64,000 nt of DNA from Azorinus chamasolen (GCA_963576725.1 OY755242.1:62190324-62254323); one strand, 5' to 3'. Counted from the stretch's first letter, positions 42,146 to 53,884 are shown. The notes: generated from the letters alone by a model not told the origin. Numbers and translations: made by a program.

Positions 42146-42331
42146 GCAGCTAACGAGTATGATAAGCCATAACATATTGGAAGGCCTTACAGAAAAGTAT
42201 ATATTAGTTGGACTGAGTCTCGGGCACTGCGACACTAAATAAGACGGTTTGGAGAAGAAGCATGTGTATTCGGTCACTAATCAACGAAATTGCATGATAA
42301 ATAAGCCAATTCAGAATCATCTACACTAGTT

Positions 42332-42568
42332 TAAACACTTACTCTATAAACACGTCTACACCTTAGCAAACAGAGTAGACGCAGATCAGACGGCTCCTAT
42401 AGGGACCGTCTGACCTGGGTCTGCTCTGTTTGATTTAAACACAACATAGATATGATTCTACATTTTCTGTCATGGCCAAATTTCTCGAGTCCATGTGCTA
42501 CAATATCTTATATCCTAATTAATATTCATGGTGTCATTATTTCTTACATGAATATTCATGTAGGGTTA
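42332..42568. mobile_element. MITE family A
   Basis: TTTAAACACTTACTCTATAA ... ATTCATGTAGGGTTAA. Hairpin CGGCTCCTATAGGGACCG. The flank shows the full family block ATTCTACATTTTCTGTCATG, TAATTAATATTCATGGTGTC, TTTCTTACATGAATATTCAT. Confidence 0.8.
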
Positions 42569-42712
42569 AAGAGCAAACAACGAGGTAAAACGAGAAAAAA
42601 ACAAATACTGTGCAAATGCGTTGCCATGACCTTGACAACTGGCTATTGACTAACGGTCCAATATTTCAACCCTTTACGAAATAGAAACGGGTTTTCACGT
42701 CATAAATACAGA

Positions 42713-43188
42713 ATGCAGTTGAACTTCGATATCGCGAACTTCAAGGGGCAATACAAATTTCTTCGAGATAACCGAGATTCGAGTAATCTGATTCTAATCT
42801 GAAAAAGTATCAAGTTTACAGCTAAACGCAGGTCGAAAGTAATGCTGATAGCTTCTGTAGGAGCTTTCAACATTACTTTCGATCTACATTTAGCTGTCAC
42901 GTGTATTTCTAGATATACACAGTCATACGTTTTAGAACAATTCTGTATTTTAAATTTTAGCTTAATGCAGGTCAAAAGTAATGCTGTTCAAAAGCTCCGG
43001 TAGGATGGAGCTTTCAACATTACTTTCGACCTGCATTAAACTGTCACATCACTCACATGTGTTCTAGCTATGCCTAGTGATACATTTTAGAACAATTCTG
43101 TATTGTAAATTTTAGAAGGACCAAACTTTTAGTTTGAGTTATGCCGAATTCCTAGTAATCCGAGTTCGCGATATCGAAGGTCAACTGT
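42713..43188. mobile_element. MITE family G with internal tandem duplication
   Basis: Outer ends GCAGTTGAACTTCGATATCG and CGATATCGAAGGTCAACTGT. The central block (GCAGGTCGAAAGTAATGCTG ... TTTTAGAACAATTCTGTATT) occurs twice, at about 42830-42955 and 42965-43110. Confidence 0.75.
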
Positions 43189-43244
43189 ACAAATCAGAAA
43201 CACATGTAGGATGGATCAGGGTCTTCTCTTTTGGCTTATGGAAT

Positions 43245-43724
43245 CAGGCGCGGATTTAGAGTGTTGGGGGTGGGGGCGGAGCCGGCGTACGCTCCCCCTA
43301 AAATTGCCAAAACATTTTTTAGTAATATTTTAGATCTATATACAGTAAAACCTCTCTATAGCGATCACTAAATTGTGTTAATTAGTTGGTATTTAGAGCA
43401 GGTGGCTGCTTAAAGCAAGATGAAAGTAAAACAGAACGCTCCCATAGGAGCGGTCTGTTTTACTTTCACCTTGCTTTAAGCAGCCTGCCTTTAACACACA
43501 ATAATTGATGTAATTTAGTGGTAGTTGTATCTATTGCAAATTCAATAAAACAATGATTCTGTAGGAGTGTTTTATTTCCCTCAACCAATTAAGCTAGTTT
43601 TCAATTTGTATTACAAACACACTATTTATGTCATCAAACATAAAAATCTACGCCCCCTCCCCCCCCCATTCCCCCAAAAAATCTACGCCCCCCCCACTAA
43701 TCTGAAATCCTGGATCCGCACCTG
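43245..43724. mobile_element. hAT-like MITE with family E nested
   Basis: CAGGCGCGGATTTAGAGTGT at the left and GGATCCGCACCTG at the right fit the CAGGGGCGGATCCAGG-type ends of hAT elements. The interior is C/G-homopolymer rich (CTACGCCCCCTCCCCCC). At 43341-43530 a TA-flanked family E copy lies inside (TACAGTAAAACCTCTCTATA; apex CGCTCCCATAGGAGCG). Confidence 0.65.
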
Positions 43725-43734
43725 GGAATAATAA

Positions 43735-44115
43735 AAAACATGGTAGTACAATATAGTGTGGCAGATGCCTATGTAAACATACATATATATATACATGTAC
43801 ATTAAATAATGCCATATTTACCACCCTTGTCATTGGTTATAACAAATCAATTTGATCAAGAATCAAACGTGAGTCCAACTAAGAACATTAGGTTATACGA
43901 CAAACATTTCAATATAGATTCAATATATCTGACCAATGGCCATGCAGGCAGTGCTCCAGGTGAATGAGGATGCGAAAAGACAAACGAAAGTACACATGGA
44001 CGGAAAACGCCAAAACGATGCGTGTCCATCATTGGCATGCAGGTGGAGGGGGGGGGGGGAGATAAACAAACACATTAACATATAATATGCGTCCAATGAG
44101 CGACTGCTTTCTCAC
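43735..44115. other. Gene 3 intron, no feature
   Basis: Unique-looking sequence with a short G-run near 44047. No repeat or coding signal until the donor site of exon 1 at 44115. Confidence 0.4.
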
Positions 44116-44180
44116 CTGCCTTCACAGAGCTCGTCCAGTGTCTCTCCGATCATTGTCCCTCCGTGACTGCTTCCGCTGTA
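44116..44180 (-). pseudogene. Gene 3, exon 1 remnant cut by foldback element 2
   Basis: The minus strand reads GSSHGGTMIGETLDELCEG plus AG, then donor GTGAGAAA (44115-44108), the same end as exon 1 of genes 1 and 2. It would splice in phase to the exon at 40405-40879 over a 3,236-bp intron. Upstream coding sequence stops at the TA at 44179-44180, where foldback element 2 begins. On the far side of that element (from 49903) I find no clear RPS-x-I-x-YSQD block. Gene 3 has therefore lost its normal N-terminus in this copy, unless an alternative start exon exists. Confidence 0.65.
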
Positions 44181-45815
44181 GGCTGGGTCCTAGTAGTGGT
44201 TACCGTAGCATCCCCCCCTAGACTTTTTTTCATGGGTACCAAATTGTTCGTTTGGGTCCTTAGAACACATTTTGAGCATGCCCCCAAAAATAAGTTTGTC
44301 CCAGCTATGTTTTATTTAACGGTTTCCATGGTAACCCGAGGTAATTTTCAAAATTACCTTGGTTCAGAAAATGCGCCATAACTTTGTTTTTAGAAGAATA
44401 GAAGGACAAAACAAGTACCAAAGTAAAGCAGAGACATATAGCTTGAATATGATATATGATTTTATTAATATTCATAAATGCATTCTTATGAATATTAATG
44501 AGGAAGTAAAAAATGTGATTTTTTTAAGAAAAAAGGAGTTTGTTGTTTAGTCTGAGAGGCTTATTAATGCACAGAAATTATTGAATTTAGGTTTAAGTTG
44601 TTCGTTGGAGTCCTCAAAACACATTATGAGTATTTCCCTACATAATTGTGTCCCATCTATGTTTTATTAAACGGTTTCCATGGTAACCCGAGGTAAATTC
44701 CGAAACATCCTTGGTTCAGAAAATGCGTAATAACTTTGCTTTTAGAGGTAATAGAAGGACAAAACAAGTACCAAAGTAAAGCAGAGACATATAGCTTGAA
44801 TATGGTATATGATTTAATTAATATTCATAAATGCATTCTTATGAATATTCATGAGAATGTAAAAAATGCGTTTTTTTAGAAAAAGGAGCTTGTTGTTTAG
44901 TCTGATAGGCTTATTAATGCACACAAATTATTGAATTCAGGTTTAAATTGTTTGTTTGGGTCATCAGAACACATTTTGAGCATTCCCCCAAAGTAATTTT
45001 GTCCTATCTATTTTTTTTGAACGGTTTCCATGGTAACGCGAGGAGGTAAATTTCGAAACATCATTGGTTCAGAAAATGCATAATAACTTTGCTTTTAGAG
45101 GCAATAGAAGGACAAAACAAAAACCAAAGTAAAGCAGAGACATATATCTTGATTATGATATATAATTTTAATAATATTCATATATGATTGCTTATGAATA
45201 TTAATGAGGAAATATAAAAATCCGCTTTTTAAGAAAAATGAGTTTTTTGTTTAGTCTTAGAGGCATATTAATGCACAAAAAGTATTGAATTCAGGTTTAA
45301 GTTGTTCATTGGGGTCATCAGAACACTTTTTGAGCATTCTCTCAAAATAATTGTGCCCAAGCTCTGTTTTATTAAACGGTTTCCGTGGTAACCCGAGGTA
45401 AATTTCGAAACTATCTTCATTAAGAAAATGCTTCATAACTTTGCTTTTAGAGACAATAGAAGGACAAAACAAGAACCAACGTAAAGTAGAGACATATAGC
45501 TTAAATACGATATGTAATTCTATTAATACATATAATGCATTCTTATAATGCATTCTTATGAATATTAATGGGGAAGTAAAAAATGCGTTTTTAGTTTGAC
45601 GAGTTTGTTTTTAGTCTGAGAAGCCTAATAATATACAAATAGTTATTGAATTCAGATTTAAATGTTTTAATATTAACATACAAATAAAGGAAAACATCTT
45701 TGGTTCATGTAATATTTCTAAAACATGTATATTTAAACTAATTTGCATAAAACGTGCGTAAATGAATAAGTAATTTAACATAAGCCCTATATTTAGCATT
45801 GTTTCGAGTGCACTA
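44181..45815 (+). repeat. Left arm of foldback element 2
   Basis: Four units with palindrome-to-palindrome spacing of 352, 350 and 355 bp. The arm is the reverse complement of 48291-49902. Sequence from 45816 to about 46300 (with further ATGAATATTAATGAG blocks at 45905 and 46070) has no partner on the right. Confidence 0.8.
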
Positions 45816-46316
45816 TCTTTTCTATTATTTATTTTACGTAAAATACCAGAACAACAAACATTGACAAGAGCAGAGGGTCATTACTTTGGGTTCTTGAATA
45901 TTAATGCATATTTATGAATATTAATGAGATGTAAAATAAACACACTTGAATGAGCTTTTCTTTTTATCTGATATTATTTTAGTTAACCAGTATAGAGCTT
46001 GATACTGACTGAAACAGCGATATTGATGTTCATGTCTATAAATATGTAGATAATGAATATTATTTCAAAATCATGAATATTAATGAGAATGTAAACTGTT
46101 GTAGGAAAGTAAGTTTTTCTATTATACTGCAATATACATGTATGTGAACAACACATTTCTTGTAAGAAATTACAGCAGAGGAATTGAGCCTCATGCATGT
46201 TTTATGAAGAATATTACTGTTATGGGTGTTTTGCAATGCAATAGAAAATATATAGCATCTCGACTGTAATCATCAGCTTATGTTTACCCATATTAGCCTT
46301 GCGTGACTTCTAACTT

Positions 46317-47985
46317 ACTCGCGATGTCTTATGCATTTGCTTGATTATTTACCACAGCATGCCAGAGCAACGCAAGTCTTCTTGCGAGCATTTCGCGACA
46401 GGCTGGACAACTCTTTAAGTGTGTCTGGCCTGCTGCGGATGCTCCGCGTCAGCTCCCTGTCCAGTTTCATCCCTCTGGACAGGGGAGACGTGGGAGCTTG
46501 CTGCCCGACGGAAGAAGTATTCTTCTCTTTGGTCAGCGACTCCCTCGCAACAGACAAATCACTGTCCTCTAAAGCTCAAAAGAAGCCTGCTTCTTCTTTA
46601 AAATCACTTTCGTCAACAGCCCCTGTGGTGCAGTCGATTCCCCAGTTGTTAGTTGCAGATCGGCACCCAACTGCTGGCCCGGGCACGGGTTCCCTGTTTA
46701 CCACTTGAATGGTACCCTTTGTTCTGGTCCCAGGTACTATTGTTGCCAGGTCTCCCGGTCCGCTTGTTGTGTGAAGAGTTTTGCCTGGTCCCGCTGAATC
46801 TAGGCCCAGTTATCCGTCACCGGTCCCCGGTGTCCTGGCGTTAGTGCTTCCGTTTCATGACATCACCATCAGACCGGTCTACCGAGCCCCCGCCCAAAGA
46901 TGTCACTGTGTATTCTTTGGCCCGGTGTCCTAAGTTTGCTCTCCAACGGTCCTCCGTTGGCCCGGTCTGGTCCTTAGGACCAGGATACCGAAGTGGACCG
47001 GTAAATCTACCAGTCCAATCTTTTCTACAGGGCATTCTGTCTCTACACCGCATTACAGTGGTGAAAGTCAACAGGAAGCTGCTCTGGCTAAGTCTAGACG
47101 TTCTTGGTCGTCTAGACCCTGCAATTACTCTTCATCTTCTGAGTACACCTCGGACTCCCCAGCCCCCATCCCACCCACCCCGTATGAGGCGTAAAAACCT
47201 TCTTATTCTTCTAATGGGAACCGGTACTCGCACCGCTCTCATCGCAGATCGAGGTCTTACCATTACTATTCTATGCGAAGACATCGCTCTGCCTCCTCAG
47301 ATTCGCCGGCTGGTCGCTCTCGATAGCCGACACTCATTCTGGGAACCAGCAAGCTTCACCTAGAGGGAGAATAGCTCTCACGTGAACCCACAGTCCACAC
47401 TTCTATGTCTGTGGCGGGTCCCACTCTTCCCGGGTGCTGCCATCAATGGTGTTCACCAGGGCGGATTCTGAGGGAGAGCAGGAAGACTATTTGTCCATTA
47501 TGTCTCCTAGGGATGGTCCTATTTTTTAAGGGAATCAGACTTTGTGGAAGCCTCTCACTCAGATTTAGACGGGACTAAGTCCTTTTTTTCATAAGATGAT
47601 TCTGAACATCAATATTTTCTATTGAGAATGCGTGTGAAGATTGTTTTAGAATCATCCCACCCTCTGTCTGCCCTAGACCCCCGAATCCTATTCACAGGGG
47701 TCCTCTATCCTCTTCCGTGCTAGTGTCAGTCGAAAAAGTGGACCTCCCTAACCTAATTAAGTCTAGGGGGTCTTTTTCTCCTTCCACGGGACTTCTTTCC
47801 CATTTGCCTGACCTGGACGAAGATTTTTGTGCCAGCCCGGCAACTGGGTGGATCATGTCCGCTTAACTCTTACGGACAAGGGTTCCCTGTGTATCTCTTT
47901 GGCCTCCGGTTTCAAATGAAAATCGACCTGGGATGTTTTATCAGATCCCCTCACTTGATTCCGACAGCCCCAGGGGCGGGCATTA
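46317..47985 (+). pseudogene. Gag-like relic, probably DIRS or LTR retroelement
   Basis: The GC content rises sharply here. No frame stays open, but fragments are telling. 46420-46560 has VCLACCGCSASAPCPVSSLW, then GETWELAARRKKY, a Cys-rich block before a basic helix. 47098-47330 has SSSSEYTSDSPAPIPPTPYE and, after one stop, RYSHRSHRRSRSYHYYSMRR, a Ser/Arg-rich linker. 47755-47870 has LIKSRGSFSPSTGLLSHLPD-like sequence. From memory, a Cys cluster, an SR-rich linker and a C-terminal hydrophobic part is how ORF1/gag proteins of mollusc DIRS-like elements are arranged. There is no polymerase. Relic with multiple frameshifts. Confidence 0.45.
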
Positions 47986-47986
47986 G

Positions 47987-47995
<9 letters not shown>

Positions 47996-48034
<39 letters not shown>
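47996..48034. repeat. C-run followed by (CT)n
   Basis: About 10 C residues then about 32 bases of CT dinucleotides. Confidence 0.95.
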
Positions 48035-48038
<4 letters not shown>

Positions 48039-48127
48039 CACTTCTTTAGCACCGGCAGTTGCATCCAACAGATGGGATTCGCTTGAAACATTGACGTATT
48101 ATCATTGACGTACGTATTATTATCGAT

Positions 48128-48290
48128 ATTTAAGACAGGTGACAGCTTAATGCATGGTGAAAGTCATGCAGAAAGCTCCAAGTGCAGCTTTCTGCATGAC
48201 TTTCACCATGCATTAAGAAGTCACCTGCCTAAAAGGGTCTTAATGCTTCTATAAAGAAAATTCGAATAATCGAGATTTTACCGTATACTC
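48128..48290. mobile_element. MITE family F in foldback element 2
   Basis: TTAATGCATGGTGAAAGTCA, GCAGAAAGCTCCAAGTGCAG/CTTTCTGC and the inverse arm, then CGAATAATCGAGATTTTACC. It sits exactly where the right arm of the foldback element begins and may have replaced its inner end. Confidence 0.75.
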
Positions 48291-49902
48291 AAAATAATAC
48301 TAAATACAATGCTCATAGAAAATTGCTTATTCATATACGTACATTATATGCAAATAAGCTGAAATACGCATGCTTTATAGAAATATTACCTGAAACAAAG
48401 ATGGTTTATTTTCCTTCACATGAAAACATTCAAACATGAATTCAATAACTCTTGTTTATTAATAGGCATCTCAGACTAAACAATAAACTCCTTTTTTCTA
48501 AACAAAAATCGGATTGTTTTACTTCCTCATTAATATTCATAAGAATACATTTATGAAAATTAGTTAAATTACATATCATATTCAAGTTATATGTCTTTGC
48601 TTTATTCAGGTTCTTGTTTTGTCCTTCTTTCGCCTCTAAAAGCAAAGTTATGACGCATTTGTTTAACCATGGATGTTTCGAAATTTACCTCGGGTTACCA
48701 TGGAAACCGTTAAAAACATAGCTTGGACACAATTATTTTGGGGAATGCTCAAGTGGTGTTCTGCGGACCCAAACGAACAATTTAAACCTGAATTCAATAT
48801 GTTTTGTGCATTAATATGCCTCTAAGACTAAACAAAAAACTCATTTTTCTAAAAAAGCGGATTTTTATACTTCCTCATTAATATTCATAAGCAATTATAT
48901 ATGAATATTATTAAAATTATATATCATAATCAAGATATATGTCTCTGCTTTACTTTGGTTTTTGTTTTGTCCTTCTATTGCCTCTAAAAGGAAAGTTGTT
49001 ATGCATTTTCTGAACCAATGATGTTTCGAAATTTACCTCCTCGCGTTACCATGGAAACCGTTCAATAAAACATAGATGGGACAAAATTACTTTGGGGGAA
49101 TGCTCAAAATGTGTTCTGATGACCCAAACAAACAATTTAAACCTGAATTCAATAATTTGTGTGCATTAATACGCCTATCAGACTAAACAACAAGCTCCTT
49201 TTTCTAAAAAACGCATTTTTTTACATTCTCATGAATATTCATAAGAATGTATTTATGAATATTAATTAAATCATATACCATATTCAAGCTATATGTCTCT
49301 GCTTTACTTTGGTACTTGTTTTGTCCTTCTATTACCTCTAAAAGCAAAGTTATTACGCATTTTCTGAACCAAGGATGTTTCGGAATTTACCTCGGGTTAC
49401 CATGGAAACCGTTTAATAAAACATAGATGGGACAACATGATTTGGGGAAATACTCATAATGTGTTCTGAGAACTCCAACGAACAACTTAAACCTAAATTC
49501 AATAATTTCTGTGCATTAATAAGCCTATCAGACTAAACAACAAACTCCTTTTTTCTGAAAAAATCACATTTTTTACTTCCTCATTAATATTCATAAGAAT
49601 GCATTTATGAATATTAATAAAATCATATATCATATTCAAGCTATATGTCTCTGCTTTACTTTGGTACTTGTTTTGTCCTTCTATTGCTTCTAAAAACAAA
49701 GTTATGGCGCATTTTCTGAACCAAGGTAGTTTCGAAAATTACCTCGGGTTACCATGGAAACCGTTAAATAAAACATAGCTGGGACAAACTTATTTTTGGG
49801 GGCATGCTCAAAATGTGTTCTAAGGACCCCAACGAACAATTTGGTACCCATGAAAAAAAGTCTAGGGGGGGATGCTACGGTAACCACTACTAGGACCCAG
49901 CC
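48291..49902 (-). repeat. Right arm of foldback element 2
   Basis: Reverse complement of 44181-45815 with small differences, including short deletions. The terminus is GGGGGGGATGCTACGGTAAC then CACTACTAGGACCCAGCC. Confidence 0.8.
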
Positions 49903-50136
49903 TATGACAGTCTAGACAAATGTCTGGCAAACTGTCGATTCCAGCTGTCGTGCCTTTACTCCGTGACTATTCATTTAAGAAATAAAAGCACCGTGAATAT
50001 TAATTAGATTAACTGTTATAATAGTGTGTCATACATAATCACTGAATAACTGTGTGTTCAGTGAATCAGTTAAGAAGTACGGTAGTTCAAAATATAAACG
50101 TTCTTGATAATATATCAGTGATTCAGCCAAACTCTT

Positions 50137-53123
50137 TTTATACGCCCGTTTGTAAAAAACGGGACGTATTATGGAATGGCGCTGTCCGTCTCTCCGTCTG
50201 TAACATCTCTAACTCAAGTTCCCCTCGGTGGACCCTTCCCAAATTTAACCACAATGTTTATCTAGATATGCTACAGTAGCCTGCCAACTCCCGGTTCGTA
50301 TATCTAAGGTCAAGGTCACAAATTGGACTTAGAATTTGCGTTTTAGCAAAAATGTTGACCTACCCGTCTGTCTGTAACATCTCTAACTCAAGTTCCGCAT
50401 TCCGGGTCCTTCTCAAATTTAAGCACAATGTTTATCTAGACATGCTCCAGTAGCCTGCCAAGTCCCGGTTCGTTTATCCAAGGTCAAGGTCACACAATTG
50501 GACTAGAGTATGCGTTTAGCAAACGTGTTGACCCTACCCGTCTGTCTGTAACATCTCTAACTCAAGTTCCGCTTGGTGGAGCCTTTCCCTATTTAATCAC
50601 AATGTTATCGAGAAATGCTTAAGTAGCCTGCCAAGTCCCGGTTCGTTTATCCAAGGTAAAGGATGCGTACTCAAATATAATCAAAGTACTGATAGTACTG
50701 AAGGGATCTGTGTTTTTGGAAAGAAAACGTGTGTTATTCAGTAGAACCTCTCTAAACCGGACGAATATAAACATTATGACTGGGCATTAAAGACTGCTGT
50801 ATGCTGACCAACTATACAAAAAGCTCCGGCAGAAGTTTCCGTATCGCTGTCAGCCTGCATCAAGCAGCCACCTGTTTTGAATCCTCGAAAATGATGTTTA
50901 TTTTCTGTTCGGTCTAGAGAGATTCTACTGTATTTGGGTGTTTGTTTGCGAGTTATTTTTTATGTTCCCAGATGCTGAAATCTTATCTGGTGGTAGCTGG
51001 CATTTTGCATGTTTTATGTAAATATTTCAAACCCAATTTCCAAATTTGAAGTATAATTTAGTAAAGGTATAAGTTGAACAGTGTCAAGAAATCTTGATCT
51101 TCTGAAAACATTATATATAAATATATTTATATAAATTTATACAAAAATAAGTTTAAAATTAATTAAATATTGGAACCTCGCAAACAATTCATGTAGATAA
51201 TCAAGAATGGTTGTATAGTTTTACAATCTATAATGGCAATCACCTGAAATTGTTAACAGATTTTGAAATGGGAGAAAAAAAGAGTAAATGTATTTATGAT
51301 GAAAATTTTATTGTAGACAATGTCAAGAAAAAGTATAAAACAGCAAATAAACATATGTTGCAAGTAAAGCATCTGTTTGAAAGTAATTAAACCAGAGCAC
51401 AAGCGGGTGCCAACGCTTATCTGTTCCATAACCCTGTAAAGACAAACTGAATGAACTTCAAAATAAACTCAGCTTCAAATTTTGTTGCTTAAAACATTTG
51501 TATTAAGTTTCATTTATATCATTTCAATAGTTTTCCCAGAAAACCACAGACAAACTAAAAGTTGACCGACTAACAAGGCAATGAACACACGAAGTTCAAG
51601 GACCATAACTTTTGAATAAAATGACATATCAAAATCCCCGTAATATATGTGAAAATTCACATTAAGGTTTAACCATGTAAAAAAATTGAAGTAAATATCA
51701 TTTCAAATGAAAAAGTTATGGCCATCCTCATATTTGCATAGATTTGCATTATTTTTTTAAGTGCAAGGGCCATAACTCCGAAACATCAAATCAAATGATC
51801 TTCAGAATCAACTTAGCTTCAGGTCTTGATGCATTAAACATGTTTATGAAGTTTCATTAATATCTGTCAAACAGTTTTGCCAGAAAACAGTGGACAAACT
51901 ATTTGCATATATTTGCAATTTTTTTAAGTAAAAGGGCAATAACTCCGAAACAACATATCAAATAAACCTCAAAATCGACTCAGCATTAGATCATGATATA
52001 TTAAACATTTTTGTGAAGTTTCATCAATATCTCTCAAACAGTTTCCCAGAAAACAGCCGACAAACTATTTGCATTATCTTTTTAAGGACAAGGGCCATAA
52101 CTCTGAAACGAAAAATCAAATGATCCTCAGAATCAATTCAGTTTCAGATCTTGATGCATTAAATATTTGTGTGAAGTTTCATTAATATCTCTCAAATAGT
52201 TTTCCCAGAAAACAGCGGACAAACTATTTGCATATTTTTTAAGGACAAGGGCCATCACTCCGAAACGACAAATAAAATGAACCTCAGAATCAACTCAGCT
52301 TCAGATCTTGATGCATTTAACATTTGTGTGAAGTTTCATTAATATATGTCAAATAGTTTTCCCAGAAAACAGCGGACAAACTATTTGCATGTATTTGCAT
52401 TATTTTTTAAGTAAAAGGGCCATAACTCCGAAACAACAAATCAAATGAACCTCAGAATCGACTCAGCTTCAGATATTGATGCATTAAACATTTGTGTGAA
52501 GTTTCATTAATATCTCTCAAATAGTTTTCCCAGAAAACAACGGACAAACTATTTGCATATTTTTTAAGGACAAGGCCCATAACTCTGAAATGAAAAATCA
52601 AATGAACCTCAGAATCAACTCAGCTACAGATCTTGATGCATTAAACATTTGTGTGAAGTTTCATTAATATCTGTCAAATAGTTTTCCCAGAACACAGCGG
52701 ACAAACTATTTTTTAATGTATTTGCATTATTTTTTAAGTAAAAGGGCCATAACTCCAAAACGACAAATCAAATGAACCTAAGAATCTACTCAGCTTCAGA
52801 TCCTTGATGCATTAAATATTTGTGTGAAGTTTCATTAATATCTCTCAAATAGTTTTCCCAGAAAACAGCGGACAAACTATTTGCATATTTTTTAAAGACA
52901 GGGGCCATAACTCTGAAATGAAAAATAAAATGAACCTCAGAATCAACTCAGCTACAGATCTTGATGCATTTAACATTTGTGTGAAGTTTCATTAATATCT
53001 GTCAAATAGTTTTCCCAGAAAACAGCGGACAAACAAAATGTTGACGGACGAACGAACGAACGGACGGACGGACGGACAGGGCCACGACAATATACGACCA
53101 CCTTTATTAGGTGGGCGTATAAA
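50137..53123 (+). mobile_element. Tandem-core element 2 (ATACGCCC hairpin end)
   Basis: Opens with TTTATACGCCCGTTTGTAAA/AAACGGGACGTAT and closes with CCACCTTTATTAGGTGGGCG, TATAAA. The start has about three units of roughly 165 bp (TCTGTAACATCTCTAACTCA, AGTAGCCTGCCAA, AAGGTCAAGGTCAC). The main body, about 51590-53030, has nine units of about 160 bp (AAGGGCCATAACTCCGAAAC, GAACCTCAGAATCAACTCAG, AGTTTCATTAATATCT, TTTTCCCAGAAAACAGCGGA). A GACGGACGAACGAACGAACG tract precedes the end. This is the general plan of pearl-type bivalve elements. A decayed TA-type MITE is nested at about 50735-50935 (TTCAGTAGAACCTCTCTAAA ... GAGATTCTACTGTA). Confidence 0.8.
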
Positions 53124-53880
53124 AAAGCTTTGTTTATTAAAACAAGCCAATTTTTGACAAAAATAACGAAAGGCAATAACTCCAAAGACACTGAAGACAG
53201 AGTTATGGACATTGTGCACTGCACTTGTGGTCAATGTGTGGTCTATCTGTATGTGAAGTTTGAAGTCAATAGCTTTTATACTTTGAAAGTTATGATCCGG
53301 ACAAGCCGGATTTTAAAAAATAAATAACAAAGGGCAATAACTCCAAAAATACTGAAGACAGAGCTACTAACCGTGTGCACTGTACTTTTGGTGAATGTGA
53401 TCTATCTCAATATGAAGTTTGAAGTCAATAGCTTTTATATGTTTGAAGCTATGAGTCGGACAAACCAGATTTTCACTAGAATAACAAAGGGCAATAACTC
53501 CTGAAATAATGAAGACAGAGTTATGGACCTTGTGCACAGCATTTGTGGTCAATGTGTTCTATCTGTACATGACGTTTGAAGTCAATAGCTTTTACACTTT
53601 GAAAGTTATGATCCGGACAAGCCAAATTTTGAGAAAAATAAACAAGGGCAATAACTCCAGAAGTACTGAAGACAGAGTTACGAACATTGTGCAATGCATT
53701 TGCAGTCCATGTGATCTATCTGTATATGAAGTTTGAAGTCAATAGCTTTTATACTTTGGAAGTTATGATCTGGACGAATGGACGGACTGACAGACGGGCG
53801 GATAGATGAACAGACGGATGGACATGGTTACTCCAGTAAACCCCCCAAAACTTTGTTTGTGGGGATATAAAATACAATGT
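53124..53880 (+). mobile_element. Tandem-core element 3
   Basis: Four units of about 170 bp (AAGGGCAATAACTCCAAAAA, TACTGAAGACAGAGTTA, GTGAAGTTTGAAGTCAATAG, AAGTTATGATCCGGACAAGC), then GACGGACTGACAGACGGGCG and an end GTTTGTGGGGATATAAAA. Structurally the same class as the preceding element but with different unit sequence. The two are directly adjacent. Confidence 0.75.
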
Positions 53881-53884
53881 TCAT

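Larger units (their letters stand above)
44181..49902. mobile_element. Foldback element 2 with retroelement cargo
   Basis: Ends GGCTGGGTCCTAGTAGTGGT and its exact inverse, each next to a TA (44179-44180, 49903-49904), which suggests a TA target duplication. The left arm runs to about 45815 and the right arm from about 48291. Each contains four units about 350 bp long. In the left arm, GTTTCCATGGTAAC occurs at 44322, 44674 and 45024 and a variant at 45379; the right arm mirrors them (GTTACCATGGAAAC near 48698, 49046, 49398, 49755). Units also carry CATTCTTATGAATATTAATG and GTCCTTCTATTGC blocks. The centre is GC-richer and holds a gag-like relic. Its sequence at the ends is shared with foldback element 1. 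Confidence 0.85.

Noticed and set aside
49905..50040. Missing 5' half of gene 3 exon 1 on the far side of foldback element 2
   Set aside because: The minus strand just outside the element has a faint resemblance (LPDIC) to the RPSEIC block but no frame continues into the exon fragment with YSQD. Too weak to call.
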